This document shows, piece after piece, positions 1 through 6,569 of a stretch of 9,914 nt of DNA (the stretch's first letter is position 1; each line of letters opens with the position of its first letter). The stretch spans positions 1-9,914 of the forward strand of contig JBMFKS010000104.1 of the NCBI GenBank assembly GCA_049972045.1. The letters are read 5' to 3'. This DNA comes from SpSt-77 sp049972045. GTDB taxonomy: Bacteria > Chloroflexota > Anaerolineae > B4-G1 > DUEL01. The position numbers and the translations under genes were made by a program. The notes beneath the pieces are model-generated. The model saw nothing but the letters and a program-made list of their open reading frames with translations. It was not told where the DNA came from and searched no databases.

Positions 1-46
1 GCCGGGGGGGGCAACCGCAAGGGTTGCCCCTACATTGCCCCTACGA
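1..46. repeat. REP-type palindrome downstream of the RAYT gene
   Basis: Positions 8-30 form a perfect inverted repeat: arm GGGGCAACC (8-16), loop GCAAG (17-21), arm GGTTGCCCC (22-30), followed by TAC and then a second partial copy (TTGCCCCTAC, 35-44). On the minus strand this reads as two head-to-tail starts of GTAGGGGCAA, directly after the transposase stop codon (47-49). The same palindrome, with the same GCCGGGGG-type lead-in, occurs inside the transposase gene at 426-471. This association of short G/C-rich palindromes with a Y1 transposase gene is the standard RAYT/REP arrangement. The left end is cut by the window edge. Confidence 0.8.
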
Positions 47-736
47 TCATCGTTGCATCATCAGTGCCTCGCGCACGTATTCTTCCCCATCTGCTGGTGG
101 GGTCATACGTCGGATATTGGCCAGATTATCACGATCCCGATCCCAGTTGTAAGGATTCAAGCGGATATATTGACGGATGGCCTCCAGTTCCCGTTCATTC
201 CGAATGATATGCTCGTAATAATTCCGTTGCCAGAATTTCGCCTGACGTGATGGATCGTTAGCCCTAATCCACTCCAGATATGCCCGAAACACCAGAGATT
301 GGAACGCGCCAACAACGTCACCCAATGCTGGATTGAGGTTCACCTTTTTTGGTTCGGGGATATACCAGCGGGCACCTGTATCCGGGACACCCCCCGTAGG
401 GGCAGGGCTTGCCCCTGCCCCAACCGCCGGGGGGCAACCGCAAGGGGGGCAACCGCAAGGGTTGCCCCTACATATCTTTGCTCTTTCGGGGTGCAACCAA
501 ACAATGAAGTGGATATGGTTGGGCATAATGACAAACTCGTCCAGCCCAATAGTGGGAAACCACCTGGGCAATGCATGCCAGACATCCGTGATGATGCCAG
601 CAATAATGGGGTCATCCAAAAGGCATGCCCGTCCTTGCGTGCAAAGAGTGACAAAATAGGCCCCAGGAGACCGATAATCATACCCTCTCAGCCGGATGGA
701 TCGGCGATGATGTTTCAGGGGGTCATACTTGGACAT
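47..736 (-). CDS. REP-associated tyrosine transposase (RAYT, IS200-like Y1 family) with embedded REP palindromes
   Basis: This is a single-domain Y1 HUH transposase of the TnpA_REP type, which in known relatives nicks and moves single-stranded REP hairpins. I chose the ATG at 736 (229 aa) because it opens with the typical MSKYDP..HHRRSIRLRGYDY start; a TTG at 760 would lie inside the sbcD 3' end. In this numbering the metal-binding motif MPNHIHFIVW spans about 71-80 (H74, H76), and the catalytic tyrosine lies in WQRNYYEHIIR (Y173 or Y174), followed by the usual IRQYIRLNP. Residues about 87-122 are an in-frame low-complexity insert (CGCPPCGCPP, then VGAGASPAPT) encoded by REP palindromes. The start codon lies 1 base after the sbcD stop (TGAGATG), which suggests insertion at the sbcD 3' end and coupled expression. 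Whether the insert still allows activity is unknown. It may be a decaying copy, but the frame is intact. Confidence 0.88.
   Translation of the reverse strand: MSKYDPLKHHRRSIRLRGYDYRSPGAYFVTLCTQGRACLLDDPIIAGIITDVWHALPRWFPTIGLDEFVIMPNHIHFIVWLHPERAKICRGNPCGCPPCGCPPAVGAGASPAPTGGVPDTGARWYIPEPKKVNLNPALGDVVGAFQSLVFRAYLEWIRANDPSRQAKFWQRNYYEHIIRNERELEAIRQYIRLNPYNWDRDRDNLANIRRMTPPADGEEYVREALMMQR
391..471. repeat. Cluster of REP-type palindromes inside the RAYT coding frame
   Basis: Two perfect hairpins are present. The first has arms GGGGCAGGG (399-407) and CCCTGCCCC (413-421) around CTTGC. The second has arms GGGGCAACC (446-454) and GGTTGCCCC (460-468) around GCAAG, and is identical to the copy at 8-30. 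Between them a 15-bp unit, GGGGGGCAACCGCAA, is tandemly duplicated (429-443 and 444-458). Because 15 is a multiple of three, the duplication adds CGCPP twice to the protein and keeps the frame. The whole 81-bp block is read through by the transposase gene. Confidence 0.85.
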
Positions 737-737
737 C

Positions 738-1970
738 TCAGCCGTCTTTAGTTTCCCCAAAAATCTCTCTTGCCGCTGCCAGCAACTCCCGGCAGCGCTC
801 CGGAGGGACGTCTTTGGCCTGCAGATACCGCTCCAGGAGTTGGAGTGGGGTCAATTCCTCCGGGCGGAGCGTGCCCAGGCGCAGCCGCGCCGGTCGCTCC
901 ACCTCCCGGATGATGCTGCCCACGAAGGCCGCCTCCGCCAGCAGGGGGCGGACATCGGCATCCCGGACCAGACGCTCCTGCTCGGGGCGCAGTTTCATCT
1001 CCACGCGGACGACCGCATCCCGCAGGTCGTGGGCAGCAACGGCCCGCCGCAGCGCGGCCAGCGGGTCCGCCTCCTCCCGCAGGTCGGCCCGGACGGTGAC
1101 GAAGCGGCGGGCGGCCACCTCCACGAACTGCCAGGTCGTCTCCCCGCGCCGCAGTTGCACCCAGCAAAAGCCCTTCGGCTCCCGCTCCTCGCCGAAATCT
1201 ATCCGCTCCAGGCTACCGGAGTAGACAACAGGCGGGTACCCGCCGCCATTCAGGCTCTGGTGCTTGTGGATGTGCCCCAGCGCGACGTAGTCCCAGACGG
1301 GGTCGGCCAGGGCGGAGAGGAGAATCACCGTGTCCCGCCCGAGCATCACCCCGCGCTCGGAGCCGTAGGTGGCGCCGGAGACGCTGAGGTGGGCCACCAG
1401 GACGGCGGGGAGGTCCGGCTCCACTTGTCGGGCCAGGGCCTGGATGTTCTCGGTGATAATCCGCCGCAACGCCTCATCCAGTTGCTCCAGGGAAAGCCCC
1501 CGGAACTCCTCGTGGGCCAGGAGTCGCTGACGCACCGGGAAGGGGACGACGGCCACCTGCACGGGGCCGCGCCGGGTGGGGATGCGGAAAAGGTTCTCCT
1601 CCCGGCCCACATAGACGTTGGGGACGGCCAGAGTATGGAAAATGTCCACGCTGGAAGCCCGCTGGGGCATGGTCGGCAGGTCATGGTTGCCCACCAGGAG
1701 CAGGACAGGGATGCCCGCGTCGGCCAGTTGTTTCACCCGCCGAGCGAAGGCCCGCTGGTAGGTGGGGTTGGGGTCGCGGGTCTTGTAGGCATCGCCGGCG
1801 AAAATGACCAGGTCGGCCTCGTGGTTCAGGGCGTACCCCACCACCTCGTCCAGCCGGTCCAGGAAATCCCGCACCCGGCTGTTGACACCGGTGGCCGGGT
1901 CCAGACGGCCGTAGTTCTCAATGCCGATGTGCAGGTCGGCGAAGTGGAGAAGGCGAAGAGCCTCCATCAT
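738..1970 (-). CDS. sbcD: SbcD/Mre11-type DNA repair exonuclease subunit
   Basis: This is a 410-aa calcineurin-like metallophosphoesterase of the SbcD/Mre11 family, the Mn-dependent nuclease partner of the SbcC/Rad50 ATPase. The complex opens hairpins and processes DNA ends in the cytoplasm. All phosphoesterase motifs are visible: ADLHIG (D12, H14), FAGDAY (D60), GNHD (N95-H96-D97), AHLSVSG (H194) and GHIH (H233, H235). The C-terminal part (about 285-405) fits the family's capping/SbcC-contact region, and the length is normal. The start is the first of two adjacent ATGs (1970); GGAG lies 6-7 bases upstream, at the end of the preceding gene, whose TAG is only 3 bases away. No sbcC is visible. 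It may lie beyond the left edge, with the RAYT gene inserted between, or be absent. Confidence 0.9.
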   Translation of the reverse strand: MMEALRLLHFADLHIGIENYGRLDPATGVNSRVRDFLDRLDEVVGYALNHEADLVIFAGDAYKTRDPNPTYQRAFARRVKQLADAGIPVLLLVGNHDLPTMPQRASSVDIFHTLAVPNVYVGREENLFRIPTRRGPVQVAVVPFPVRQRLLAHEEFRGLSLEQLDEALRRIITENIQALARQVEPDLPAVLVAHLSVSGATYGSERGVMLGRDTVILLSALADPVWDYVALGHIHKHQSLNGGGYPPVVYSGSLERIDFGEEREPKGFCWVQLRRGETTWQFVEVAARRFVTVRADLREEADPLAALRRAVAAHDLRDAVVRVEMKLRPEQERLVRDADVRPLLAEAAFVGSIIREVERPARLRLGTLRPEELTPLQLLERYLQAKDVPPERCRELLAAAREIFGETKDG

Positions 1971-1973
1971 TCC

Positions 1974-2435
1974 CTACTCCGTACTCCGGGCTTCGTCTTT
2001 CTGCAATTTCCGCAGGCCGTTCTCCACCACACGCAGGGTACGGCGCAGTTCCTCTTCCAGTTGACAGAGGACGTTGAAGACGTACTCGTCGGCCTCTTTC
2101 CGGAGAGTGGCGGCTTCCTGCTCCGCCTGCTGACGAATGGCCACCGCCCGGGCCTCGGCGGCACGGACCAGAGCGTGGTCGGCGGTCAGTTCCAGGGCCC
2201 GCTGCTCGGCCTCCCGGACCCGTCGTTCCGCCTCCTCGCGCGCCTGGGCCAGGATGCGCTCCCGCTCCTGGTTGACCCGCTGGGCGCGGCGCACCTCCTC
2301 GGGCACCGAGATGCGCATCTGCTCCACCAGCGCCATCACCCGCCGCTCATCCACCAGACGGAGAGAGGAGAAAGGTAATCGGCGGCTCTTCTTCACCGTT
2401 TCTTCCAGGCGGTCTACCAGGTGCAGGATGTCCAT
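1974..2435 (-). CDS. Coiled-coil protein of unknown function (AtpF/DivIVA-like helical architecture)
   Basis: This is a 153-aa predicted soluble, almost entirely helical protein with no signal peptide or membrane segment. The start is the ATG at 2435, preceded by GAGGTGG at 2439-2445. Longer upstream starts would translate the heptamer array into WSVVRG repeats and are rejected. The N-terminus (MDILHLVDRLEETVKKSRRL) and VMALVEQMRISVPEEVRRAQRV recall small conserved proteins found near coaD in Chloroflexota and Firmicutes, usually annotated as hypothetical or 'ATPase'. Residues about 45-120 are rich in Glu, Arg, Gln and Ala with heptad character, a likely coiled coil similar in composition to ATP synthase subunit b stalks or DivIVA. 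A role in septum or membrane-associated scaffolding is only a guess. It lies in line with coaD upstream and sbcD 3 bases downstream. Its last codons are made of a duplicated heptamer, GGAGTAC-like on the coding strand. Confidence 0.75.
   Translation of the reverse strand: MDILHLVDRLEETVKKSRRLPFSSLRLVDERRVMALVEQMRISVPEEVRRAQRVNQERERILAQAREEAERRVREAEQRALELTADHALVRAAEARAVAIRQQAEQEAATLRKEADEYVFNVLCQLEEELRRTLRVVENGLRKLQKDEARSTE
1975..1988. repeat. Two-unit heptamer repeat at the sbcD upstream junction
   Basis: TACTCCG occurs twice in direct tandem (1975-1981 and 1982-1988). It overlaps the stop codon and last codons of the coiled-coil gene and supplies the GGAG used as the sbcD ribosome binding site. 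On its own this is weak, but it has the same 7-bp period as the longer arrays at 2457-2526 and 7441-7489. Confidence 0.55.
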
Positions 2436-2438
2436 TAC

Positions 2439-2445
2439 CCACCTC
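2439..2445 (-). promoter_or_regulatory. Ribosome binding site that fixes the coiled-coil gene start
   Basis: The coding strand reads GAGGTGG followed 3 bases later by ATG (2435-2433). It lies between the heptamer array and the gene and argues against the longer open frame that would begin inside the array. Confidence 0.65.
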
Positions 2446-2456
2446 GCGTGTGGTTT

Positions 2457-2526
2457 GACCACAGACCACAGACCACGGACCACGGACCATTGACCACGGA
2501 CCACCGTCGTCCGTCGTCGGTCGTCA
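2457..2526. repeat. Ten-unit tandem heptamer array between coaD and the coiled-coil gene
   Basis: Seven GACCACN-type units run from 2457 to 2505 (GACCACA twice, GACCACG twice, GACCATT, GACCACG, GACCACC). They switch without a gap to three GTCGTCN units (2506-2526). All ten are exactly 7 bp, 70 bp in total. The last three bases (TCA) are the coaD stop codon on the minus strand, so the array starts exactly where coaD ends and fills most of the intergenic gap. Such period-7 arrays resemble the short tandemly repeated repetitive sequences known from cyanobacteria. No protein is encoded by them here. Confidence 0.9.
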
Positions 2527-3048
2527 ATCCCGCAGCGAGACCAGGGGGACGGGGCCCCGCTGCTGCTCCAGTTCGGCGCGCTTGCGGGCCAGCGCGGCGA
2601 CCACGTTGGGCGGCGCCATTTGGGTCACGTCGCCGCCCAGCAGCGCCACCTCTTTCAGGATGCTGGAACTGAGAAACGCATGCTCCTGCCGGGTCATCAG
2701 GCAGACAAACTCTATCTCCGGGGCCAGTTGCCGGTTGGTCAGGGACATCTGGTACTCCCACTCAAAGTCGCTGACGACGCGCAGTCCCCGAACAATGACT
2801 CTGGCACCGATGCGGCGGGCGAACTCCGCCGTCAATTCGCCGTACGGGAGAACGTGGATATTTGGCACGTCCTTCAGGGCCTCGCGGGCCAGTTCTATCC
2901 GCTCCTCCAGTGAAAAGAGCAGACTCTTGGAGGGACGGTCGTAAATTCCCACGACCAGGTCATCAAAGATAGTGGCCGCGCGGATGGCGATGTCCATGTG
3001 GCCGAGATGGATAGGATCAAAGGTGCCGGGGTAGAGGGCGCGACACAT
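2524..3048 (-). CDS. coaD: Phosphopantetheine adenylyltransferase
   Basis: CoaD catalyses the penultimate step of coenzyme A synthesis: 4'-phosphopantetheine + ATP gives dephospho-CoA + PPi, in the cytoplasm. The 174-aa protein starts with the nucleotidyltransferase signature YPGTFDPIHLGH (residues 6-17, with H14 and H17 of the HxGH motif). It continues with the conserved IVRGLRVVSDFEWEYQM block, and the ATP-binding LSSSILKEVA, matching ISSS in E. coli, lies towards the C-terminus. It is slightly longer than the usual roughly 160 aa because of a C-terminal tail (ARKRAELEQQRGPVPLVSLRD region). The ATG at 3048 is preferred: AAGGAGA (3055-3061) lies 6 bases upstream and the family always starts a few residues before GTFDP. 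An in-frame ATG at 3096 would overlap recG. The gap to recG is 44 bp and holds two GGGAATT heptamers. Confidence 0.95.
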   Translation of the reverse strand: MCRALYPGTFDPIHLGHMDIAIRAATIFDDLVVGIYDRPSKSLLFSLEERIELAREALKDVPNIHVLPYGELTAEFARRIGARVIVRGLRVVSDFEWEYQMSLTNRQLAPEIEFVCLMTRQEHAFLSSSILKEVALLGGDVTQMAPPNVVAALARKRAELEQQRGPVPLVSLRD

Positions 3049-3054
3049 CAGATG

Positions 3055-3061
3055 TCTCCTT
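3055..3061 (-). promoter_or_regulatory. coaD ribosome binding site
   Basis: AAGGAGA on the coding strand, 6 bases before the ATG at 3048. It decides in favour of the shorter coaD start over the upstream in-frame ATG at 3096. Confidence 0.75.
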
Positions 3062-3066
3062 ATCTC

Positions 3067-3080
3067 GGGAATTGGGAATT
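3067..3080. repeat. Two-unit heptamer repeat between recG and coaD
   Basis: GGGAATT occurs twice in direct tandem (3067-3073 and 3074-3080), in the 44-bp gap between the recG stop and the coaD start. It has the same period as the other junction arrays but an unrelated sequence. Two copies alone could be chance. Confidence 0.55.
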
Positions 3081-3092
3081 CGCTGGGGCTGT

Positions 3093-5624
3093 TCAACTGA
3101 CCTCTCCTTCACCGGAGGCCCAGAGGTCCGCCACCCGGCGGGCCAGCAGACGGTGCTCCGGCTGCTGAAGGGCGGGGTCCGCCTCCAGGAGATGCTGGGC
3201 GGCCTGGCGGACCCGTTCCAGAAGCCGCAGGTCGGCGATGGAGGCCATTTTCAAGTCGGGCAGGCCGGACTGACGGGTGCCCAGAAACTCGCCGGGCCCG
3301 CGCAGTTCCAGGTCTTTCTGGGCCAGGACAAAGCCGTCGGTGGTGGCCTCCACGGCCCGCAGCCGCTCCTCCGCCTCCGCCGAGGCCGATTCCGCCACCA
3401 GCAGGCAGTAGGAGGGATGTTCCCCCCGCCCGACCCGGCCCCGGAACTGGTGGAGTTGGGCCAGGCCGAACCGTTCGGCCCCTTCCACCAGCATCACCGT
3501 AGCGTTGGGGACGTCAATGCCCACCTCCACCACCGACGTCGCCACCAGGATGTCCAGTTCTCCCCGGGCAAAGGCGCTCATCACGGCGTCCTTCTCCTCG
3601 CCCTTCATCCGACCGTGTAGGAGGCCCAGGCGCAGGTCGGGGAAGACTTCCCGCCGCAGCCGCTCGTACTCCTCCACGGCGGCTTTCGCTTCTATTTTCT
3701 CCGATTCCTCCACCAGCGGGCAGATGATGAAGGCCTGGCGTCCTTTGGCGACCTGGCTGCGAACGAAGGCGTAGGCCCGCTCCCGCTCCCGGGGCATGAT
3801 GACGCGCGTGGTGATGGGCTGGCGGCCCGGCGGCATCTCGTCTATCACCGACACGTCCAGGTGGCCCCAGATGGTCAACTGGAGAGAGCGGGGGATAGGC
3901 GTGGCGGTCATCACCAGCAGGTGGGGGTTGTAGCCTTTCTGCCGCAGCGCCGCCCGCTGGCGGACCCCGAAACGGTGCTGCTCATCTATGACCACCAGGG
4001 CCAGGTTGTGAAACGTGACCGACTCCTGGATGAGGGCGTGGGTGCCCACAGCGACGTCCACCGAGCCGTCGGCCAGGCCGGCGTAGATGGCCTCCCGCTC
4101 CGCGCCGGTGACGCTGCCCGTGAGCAGGCGGACCTGGATGGGCCGGCCCGGAAAGCGGGCGAAGAGAGCGGAGAGGGTCCGGTAGTGCTGTTCGGCCAGA
4201 ATCTCCGTGGGGGCCATGAGGGCCGCCTGGGCACCTGCGGCCACCGCCAGGGCCATGGCCACCGCGGCCACCACCGTCTTGCCGGAGCCGACGTCGCCCT
4301 GGAGGAGACGGTTCATCGGGTGGGAGGAGGCCATGTCGGAGACGATGTGTTCCAGCGCCCGTCGCTGGGCGCCCGTCAGAGAGAAGGGGAGGCTCTGCAG
4401 CAGGGCCTCCAGGGTGGCGGGGTCCACCGGCAACGGCTGTCCGGGGACCGCGCGCCAGAGATGCCGCTGGCGCAGGATGCCCAACTGGAAGATGAGGAGT
4501 TCGTCAAAGGCCAATCGGTAGCGGGCCTTCTCCAACGCCTTCCGGTCATCAGGGAAATGGGCTTGCCGCAGCGCGGTACTCAGGTCCACCAGACCGTACT
4601 CCTCCCGCAGAGCGGGCGGCAGATGGTCCGGCAGGCGCGGCGCCCAGTACTCCACCGTCCGATGGACCATCTGCCGCAGCCATTTGGCGTTGACGCCCTC
4701 GGTGAGGGGATAAACGGGAACCAGCCGCCCGGTGTGGAGGAGTTCCGGCTGCAGAGGCTCCCACTCCGGAGAGGTGAAGCAGAGATGGCCCAGGTACTCG
4801 TCCACCCGTCCGCTGATGACGATCTGCTGTCCCGGCCGGATCCGTTCGCTCAGGAAGGGCTGGTTGAACCAGGTGGCCTCAATGAAACCAGTGCCGTCGG
4901 TCAGGATAGCTTTGAAGATGGGCATCCCGCCGCGACTTTCCCGCACCCCGGCCTCAAAGACGCGGGCAATGATGGTCACCTCCTCGCCGTACTCCAGCCG
5001 GTTGATCGGCTTGAGGCAGGAGTAGTCATCGTAGCGGCGGGGGAAGAAGTAGAGGACGTCCCGGATGGTGTGCAGGCCCAAGCGGGCGAGCCGTTCGGCC
5101 TGTTTAGGCCCCACGCCCCGGATGGCGGTGAGGGGGGCTTTCAGGCCCGACGGCTCCTCGGTGGGGACCGGCGGCGGGTGCCGGACGGGGGCCGGGGCGG
5201 CCCGGGGCGGGGCGACCGGGGCGGGCAGCCCGGCGGGCGCCGGGGCCAGCAGCGCGGCGGGCGCCGGGGACGGTTCGGCGGCCGGCCCCTCCGCCCGTTC
5301 CCCTGGCGGAGGGGCCGGCCGCTCCGCGAGGGACGGGCCGGGGGCAGACTCCGCCGGCATGCGCTGAGGGCCGGCCTCCAGCAGCCGGAGCAGTTCCTCC
5401 AGTGCCTGTCGCCGCTCCTGCGGGGGACGGGCGCTGTAATCCTGCAACCGCCGGGCGATCTCCCCCACCCACGCGGTCGCCTCGGGGCCGTAGGCGCGGC
5501 CCGCCTCTCGCAACCAGGTGTCGGCAAAACGGGCCAGGCCGCCGATGACGGCCCGGTCTCTGCATTCGTGGTCTTTTTTCTCCAGGAGAAGGATATTTTT
5601 CAGCGTATCAACGGGTGTAGGCAT
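3093..5624 (-). CDS. recG: ATP-dependent DNA helicase RecG with N-terminal extension
   Basis: RecG remodels stalled replication forks and branched recombination intermediates. The 843-aa product is about 150 residues longer than E. coli RecG. Residues 1-85 form a helical N-terminal domain. Residues about 90-160 are a Pro/Ala-rich linker. A helix-hairpin-helix-like segment (LTAIRGVGPKQAERLARLGL, 165-184) leads into the wedge/OB domain (about 205-300). The helicase motor follows: Walker A GDVGSGKT (443-450), APTEILAEQH (471-480), DEQHRFG (547-553), MTATPIPRS (572-580), ATSVVEVGIDVP (695-706) and QFRGRVGRG (726-734), then the RecG-typical GPGEFLGTRQSG (776-787). The ATG at 5624 lies 10 bp after the upstream DegV gene's stop, with only a weak purine-rich site (GAGAGAG) before it, so translational coupling is likely. 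Extended RecG N-termini are also known in other phyla. Confidence 0.95.
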   Translation of the reverse strand: MPTPVDTLKNILLLEKKDHECRDRAVIGGLARFADTWLREAGRAYGPEATAWVGEIARRLQDYSARPPQERRQALEELLRLLEAGPQRMPAESAPGPSLAERPAPPPGERAEGPAAEPSPAPAALLAPAPAGLPAPVAPPRAAPAPVRHPPPVPTEEPSGLKAPLTAIRGVGPKQAERLARLGLHTIRDVLYFFPRRYDDYSCLKPINRLEYGEEVTIIARVFEAGVRESRGGMPIFKAILTDGTGFIEATWFNQPFLSERIRPGQQIVISGRVDEYLGHLCFTSPEWEPLQPELLHTGRLVPVYPLTEGVNAKWLRQMVHRTVEYWAPRLPDHLPPALREEYGLVDLSTALRQAHFPDDRKALEKARYRLAFDELLIFQLGILRQRHLWRAVPGQPLPVDPATLEALLQSLPFSLTGAQRRALEHIVSDMASSHPMNRLLQGDVGSGKTVVAAVAMALAVAAGAQAALMAPTEILAEQHYRTLSALFARFPGRPIQVRLLTGSVTGAEREAIYAGLADGSVDVAVGTHALIQESVTFHNLALVVIDEQHRFGVRQRAALRQKGYNPHLLVMTATPIPRSLQLTIWGHLDVSVIDEMPPGRQPITTRVIMPRERERAYAFVRSQVAKGRQAFIICPLVEESEKIEAKAAVEEYERLRREVFPDLRLGLLHGRMKGEEKDAVMSAFARGELDILVATSVVEVGIDVPNATVMLVEGAERFGLAQLHQFRGRVGRGEHPSYCLLVAESASAEAEERLRAVEATTDGFVLAQKDLELRGPGEFLGTRQSGLPDLKMASIADLRLLERVRQAAQHLLEADPALQQPEHRLLARRVADLWASGEGEVS

Positions 5625-5634
5625 ACCAACTCTC

Positions 5635-6474
5635 TCAACGACCCAGGATCACCGCCACCCCCAGCGCGGCGGGGCCGATGTGGGTGCCGATGACGGGTCC
5701 GATTTCGCTGACGGGCACCTCCATACCCGGAAAGAGGGCCTGGACGCGGGCGTGGAAAGGCTCCCAATCGGGCGCCCAGGAATGGACCACTGCCAGCCGC
5801 TCCAGCGGGCCCAACTTTGTCAGCATCTCCAGCAGTTGCTCCATCGCGCGGCGGCGGGTGCGCACCTGCCCGACCAGGACGGCCTCCCCCTGGCGGAACT
5901 CAATCAGCGGCTTGATGTCCAGCAGGCGCGCGGCAAACCCCTTCGCCCAGGAGACCCGCCCGCTGTGCACCAGATATTTGACCGTATCCAGGACCGCCAG
6001 GAGACGGATGCGGGGCCGGAGGTCTTCCAGCATCGCGATGATTTCCGCCGCGCTGGCCCCTCGGGCGGCGGCCTCAGCGGCCATAATGACCTGCCAGCCG
6101 ATGCCCATCGCCAGTTGCTGGGAGTCCACGAAGTGGACCTTCAGTTCCGGCACCTCCCGCGCCCCCAGTTCGGCGACGGAAATCATGCTGCTGAGCGCAC
6201 CCGCCAGCAGAATGGCGATCACTTCGTCGGCCTGCCCGACCAGGCTCCGGAACGCCGCCGCGAACTCATAGGCCGAAGGGACAGCAGTCGTGGGGATCTT
6301 CGCCAGCGAAGGCAACCGCTGGTAAAACTCCTCCCGGGTCATCTGCTCCCCGTCCCGCAAACTCTGGCCCTCCATCTGGATATACGCCGGAACCACAGTA
6401 ATGTTCAGGGAGCGGGCCAGTTCGGGCGGCACGTCCGCGGTACTATCGGTGAGAATGCGAATTCGCGAGGTCAT
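5635..6474 (-). CDS. DegV family protein, likely fatty-acid-binding FakB-type subunit
   Basis: This is a 279-aa DegV-fold protein. Members bind a fatty acid between two domains and, as FakB, present it to FakA for phosphorylation to acyl-phosphate. Family marks seen are TDSTADVP (9-16), the TTAVPSA loop (62-68, equivalent to TSQPS), LAGALSSMIS (90-99), FVDSQQLAMGIG (115-126), TVKYLVHSGRV (164-174, R173) and IGPVIGTHIGPAALG (258-272, H265). These correspond to the Thr, Ser, Arg and His that contact the carboxylate in FakB. The ATG at 6474 overlaps the TGA of a 30-codon small ORF (TGATG), and AAAGGG lies close upstream, so coupled translation is likely. Of the two DegV genes here it is the more canonical. 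The lipid it prefers cannot be read from sequence. Confidence 0.88.
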   Translation of the reverse strand: MTSRIRILTDSTADVPPELARSLNITVVPAYIQMEGQSLRDGEQMTREEFYQRLPSLAKIPTTAVPSAYEFAAAFRSLVGQADEVIAILLAGALSSMISVAELGAREVPELKVHFVDSQQLAMGIGWQVIMAAEAAARGASAAEIIAMLEDLRPRIRLLAVLDTVKYLVHSGRVSWAKGFAARLLDIKPLIEFRQGEAVLVGQVRTRRRAMEQLLEMLTKLGPLERLAVVHSWAPDWEPFHARVQALFPGMEVPVSEIGPVIGTHIGPAALGVAVILGR

Positions 6475-6566
6475 CAGCCCTTTACTCTGGCAATGGCATC
6501 CAGAATATGCCGCAGGTAGACGGTATCATCCCGTTTGTCTCCGTCAAAGGGAAATGGACCGATCAT
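6474..6566 (-). pseudogene. Small ORF resembling the N-terminus of a HepT/DUF86 toxin (fragment or small protein)
   Basis: A 30-aa frame fills the 97-bp gap between the two DegV genes. It starts at ATG 6566, 6 bases after GGAGGAG (6573-6579), and ends in a TGA that overlaps the ATG of the next gene. Residues 12-30 read RDDTVYLRHILDAIARVKG, which resembles the conserved first helix of HepT-like (DUF86) HEPN ribonuclease toxins (R-D-D-x-x-Y-L-x-H-I-L-D-A-I). The catalytic Rx4-6H region and the rest of the roughly 110-aa domain are absent, and no MNT antitoxin gene is nearby. The simplest reading is a relic left by a toxin-antitoxin insertion and deletion, now possibly serving as a translated coupling leader. 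The similarity is judged by eye over a short stretch. Confidence 0.5.
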
Positions 6567-6569
6567 CCT

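Noticed and set aside
299..751. Plus-strand frames opposite the transposase
   Set aside because: They are low-complexity translations of the REP palindromes and antisense to a gene with intact Y1 motifs.
729..2378. Long plus-strand open frame opposite sbcD and the coiled-coil gene
   Set aside because: It is antisense to genes with clear motifs, has low-complexity composition with no recognisable domain, and is a GC-rich shadow frame.
2436..2504. Upstream extension of the coiled-coil gene giving WSVVRG repeats
   Set aside because: It is just translation of the heptamer array; the ATG at 2435 has a good ribosome binding site and starts the recognisable protein.
2457..2526. Possible CRISPR-like array
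   Set aside because: Units are 7 bp with no spacers; it is a simple tandem repeat.
3861..5693. 610-codon plus-strand open frame opposite recG
   Set aside because: It is a Gly/Arg/Gln-rich shadow of recG codon usage; the minus strand carries all helicase motifs.
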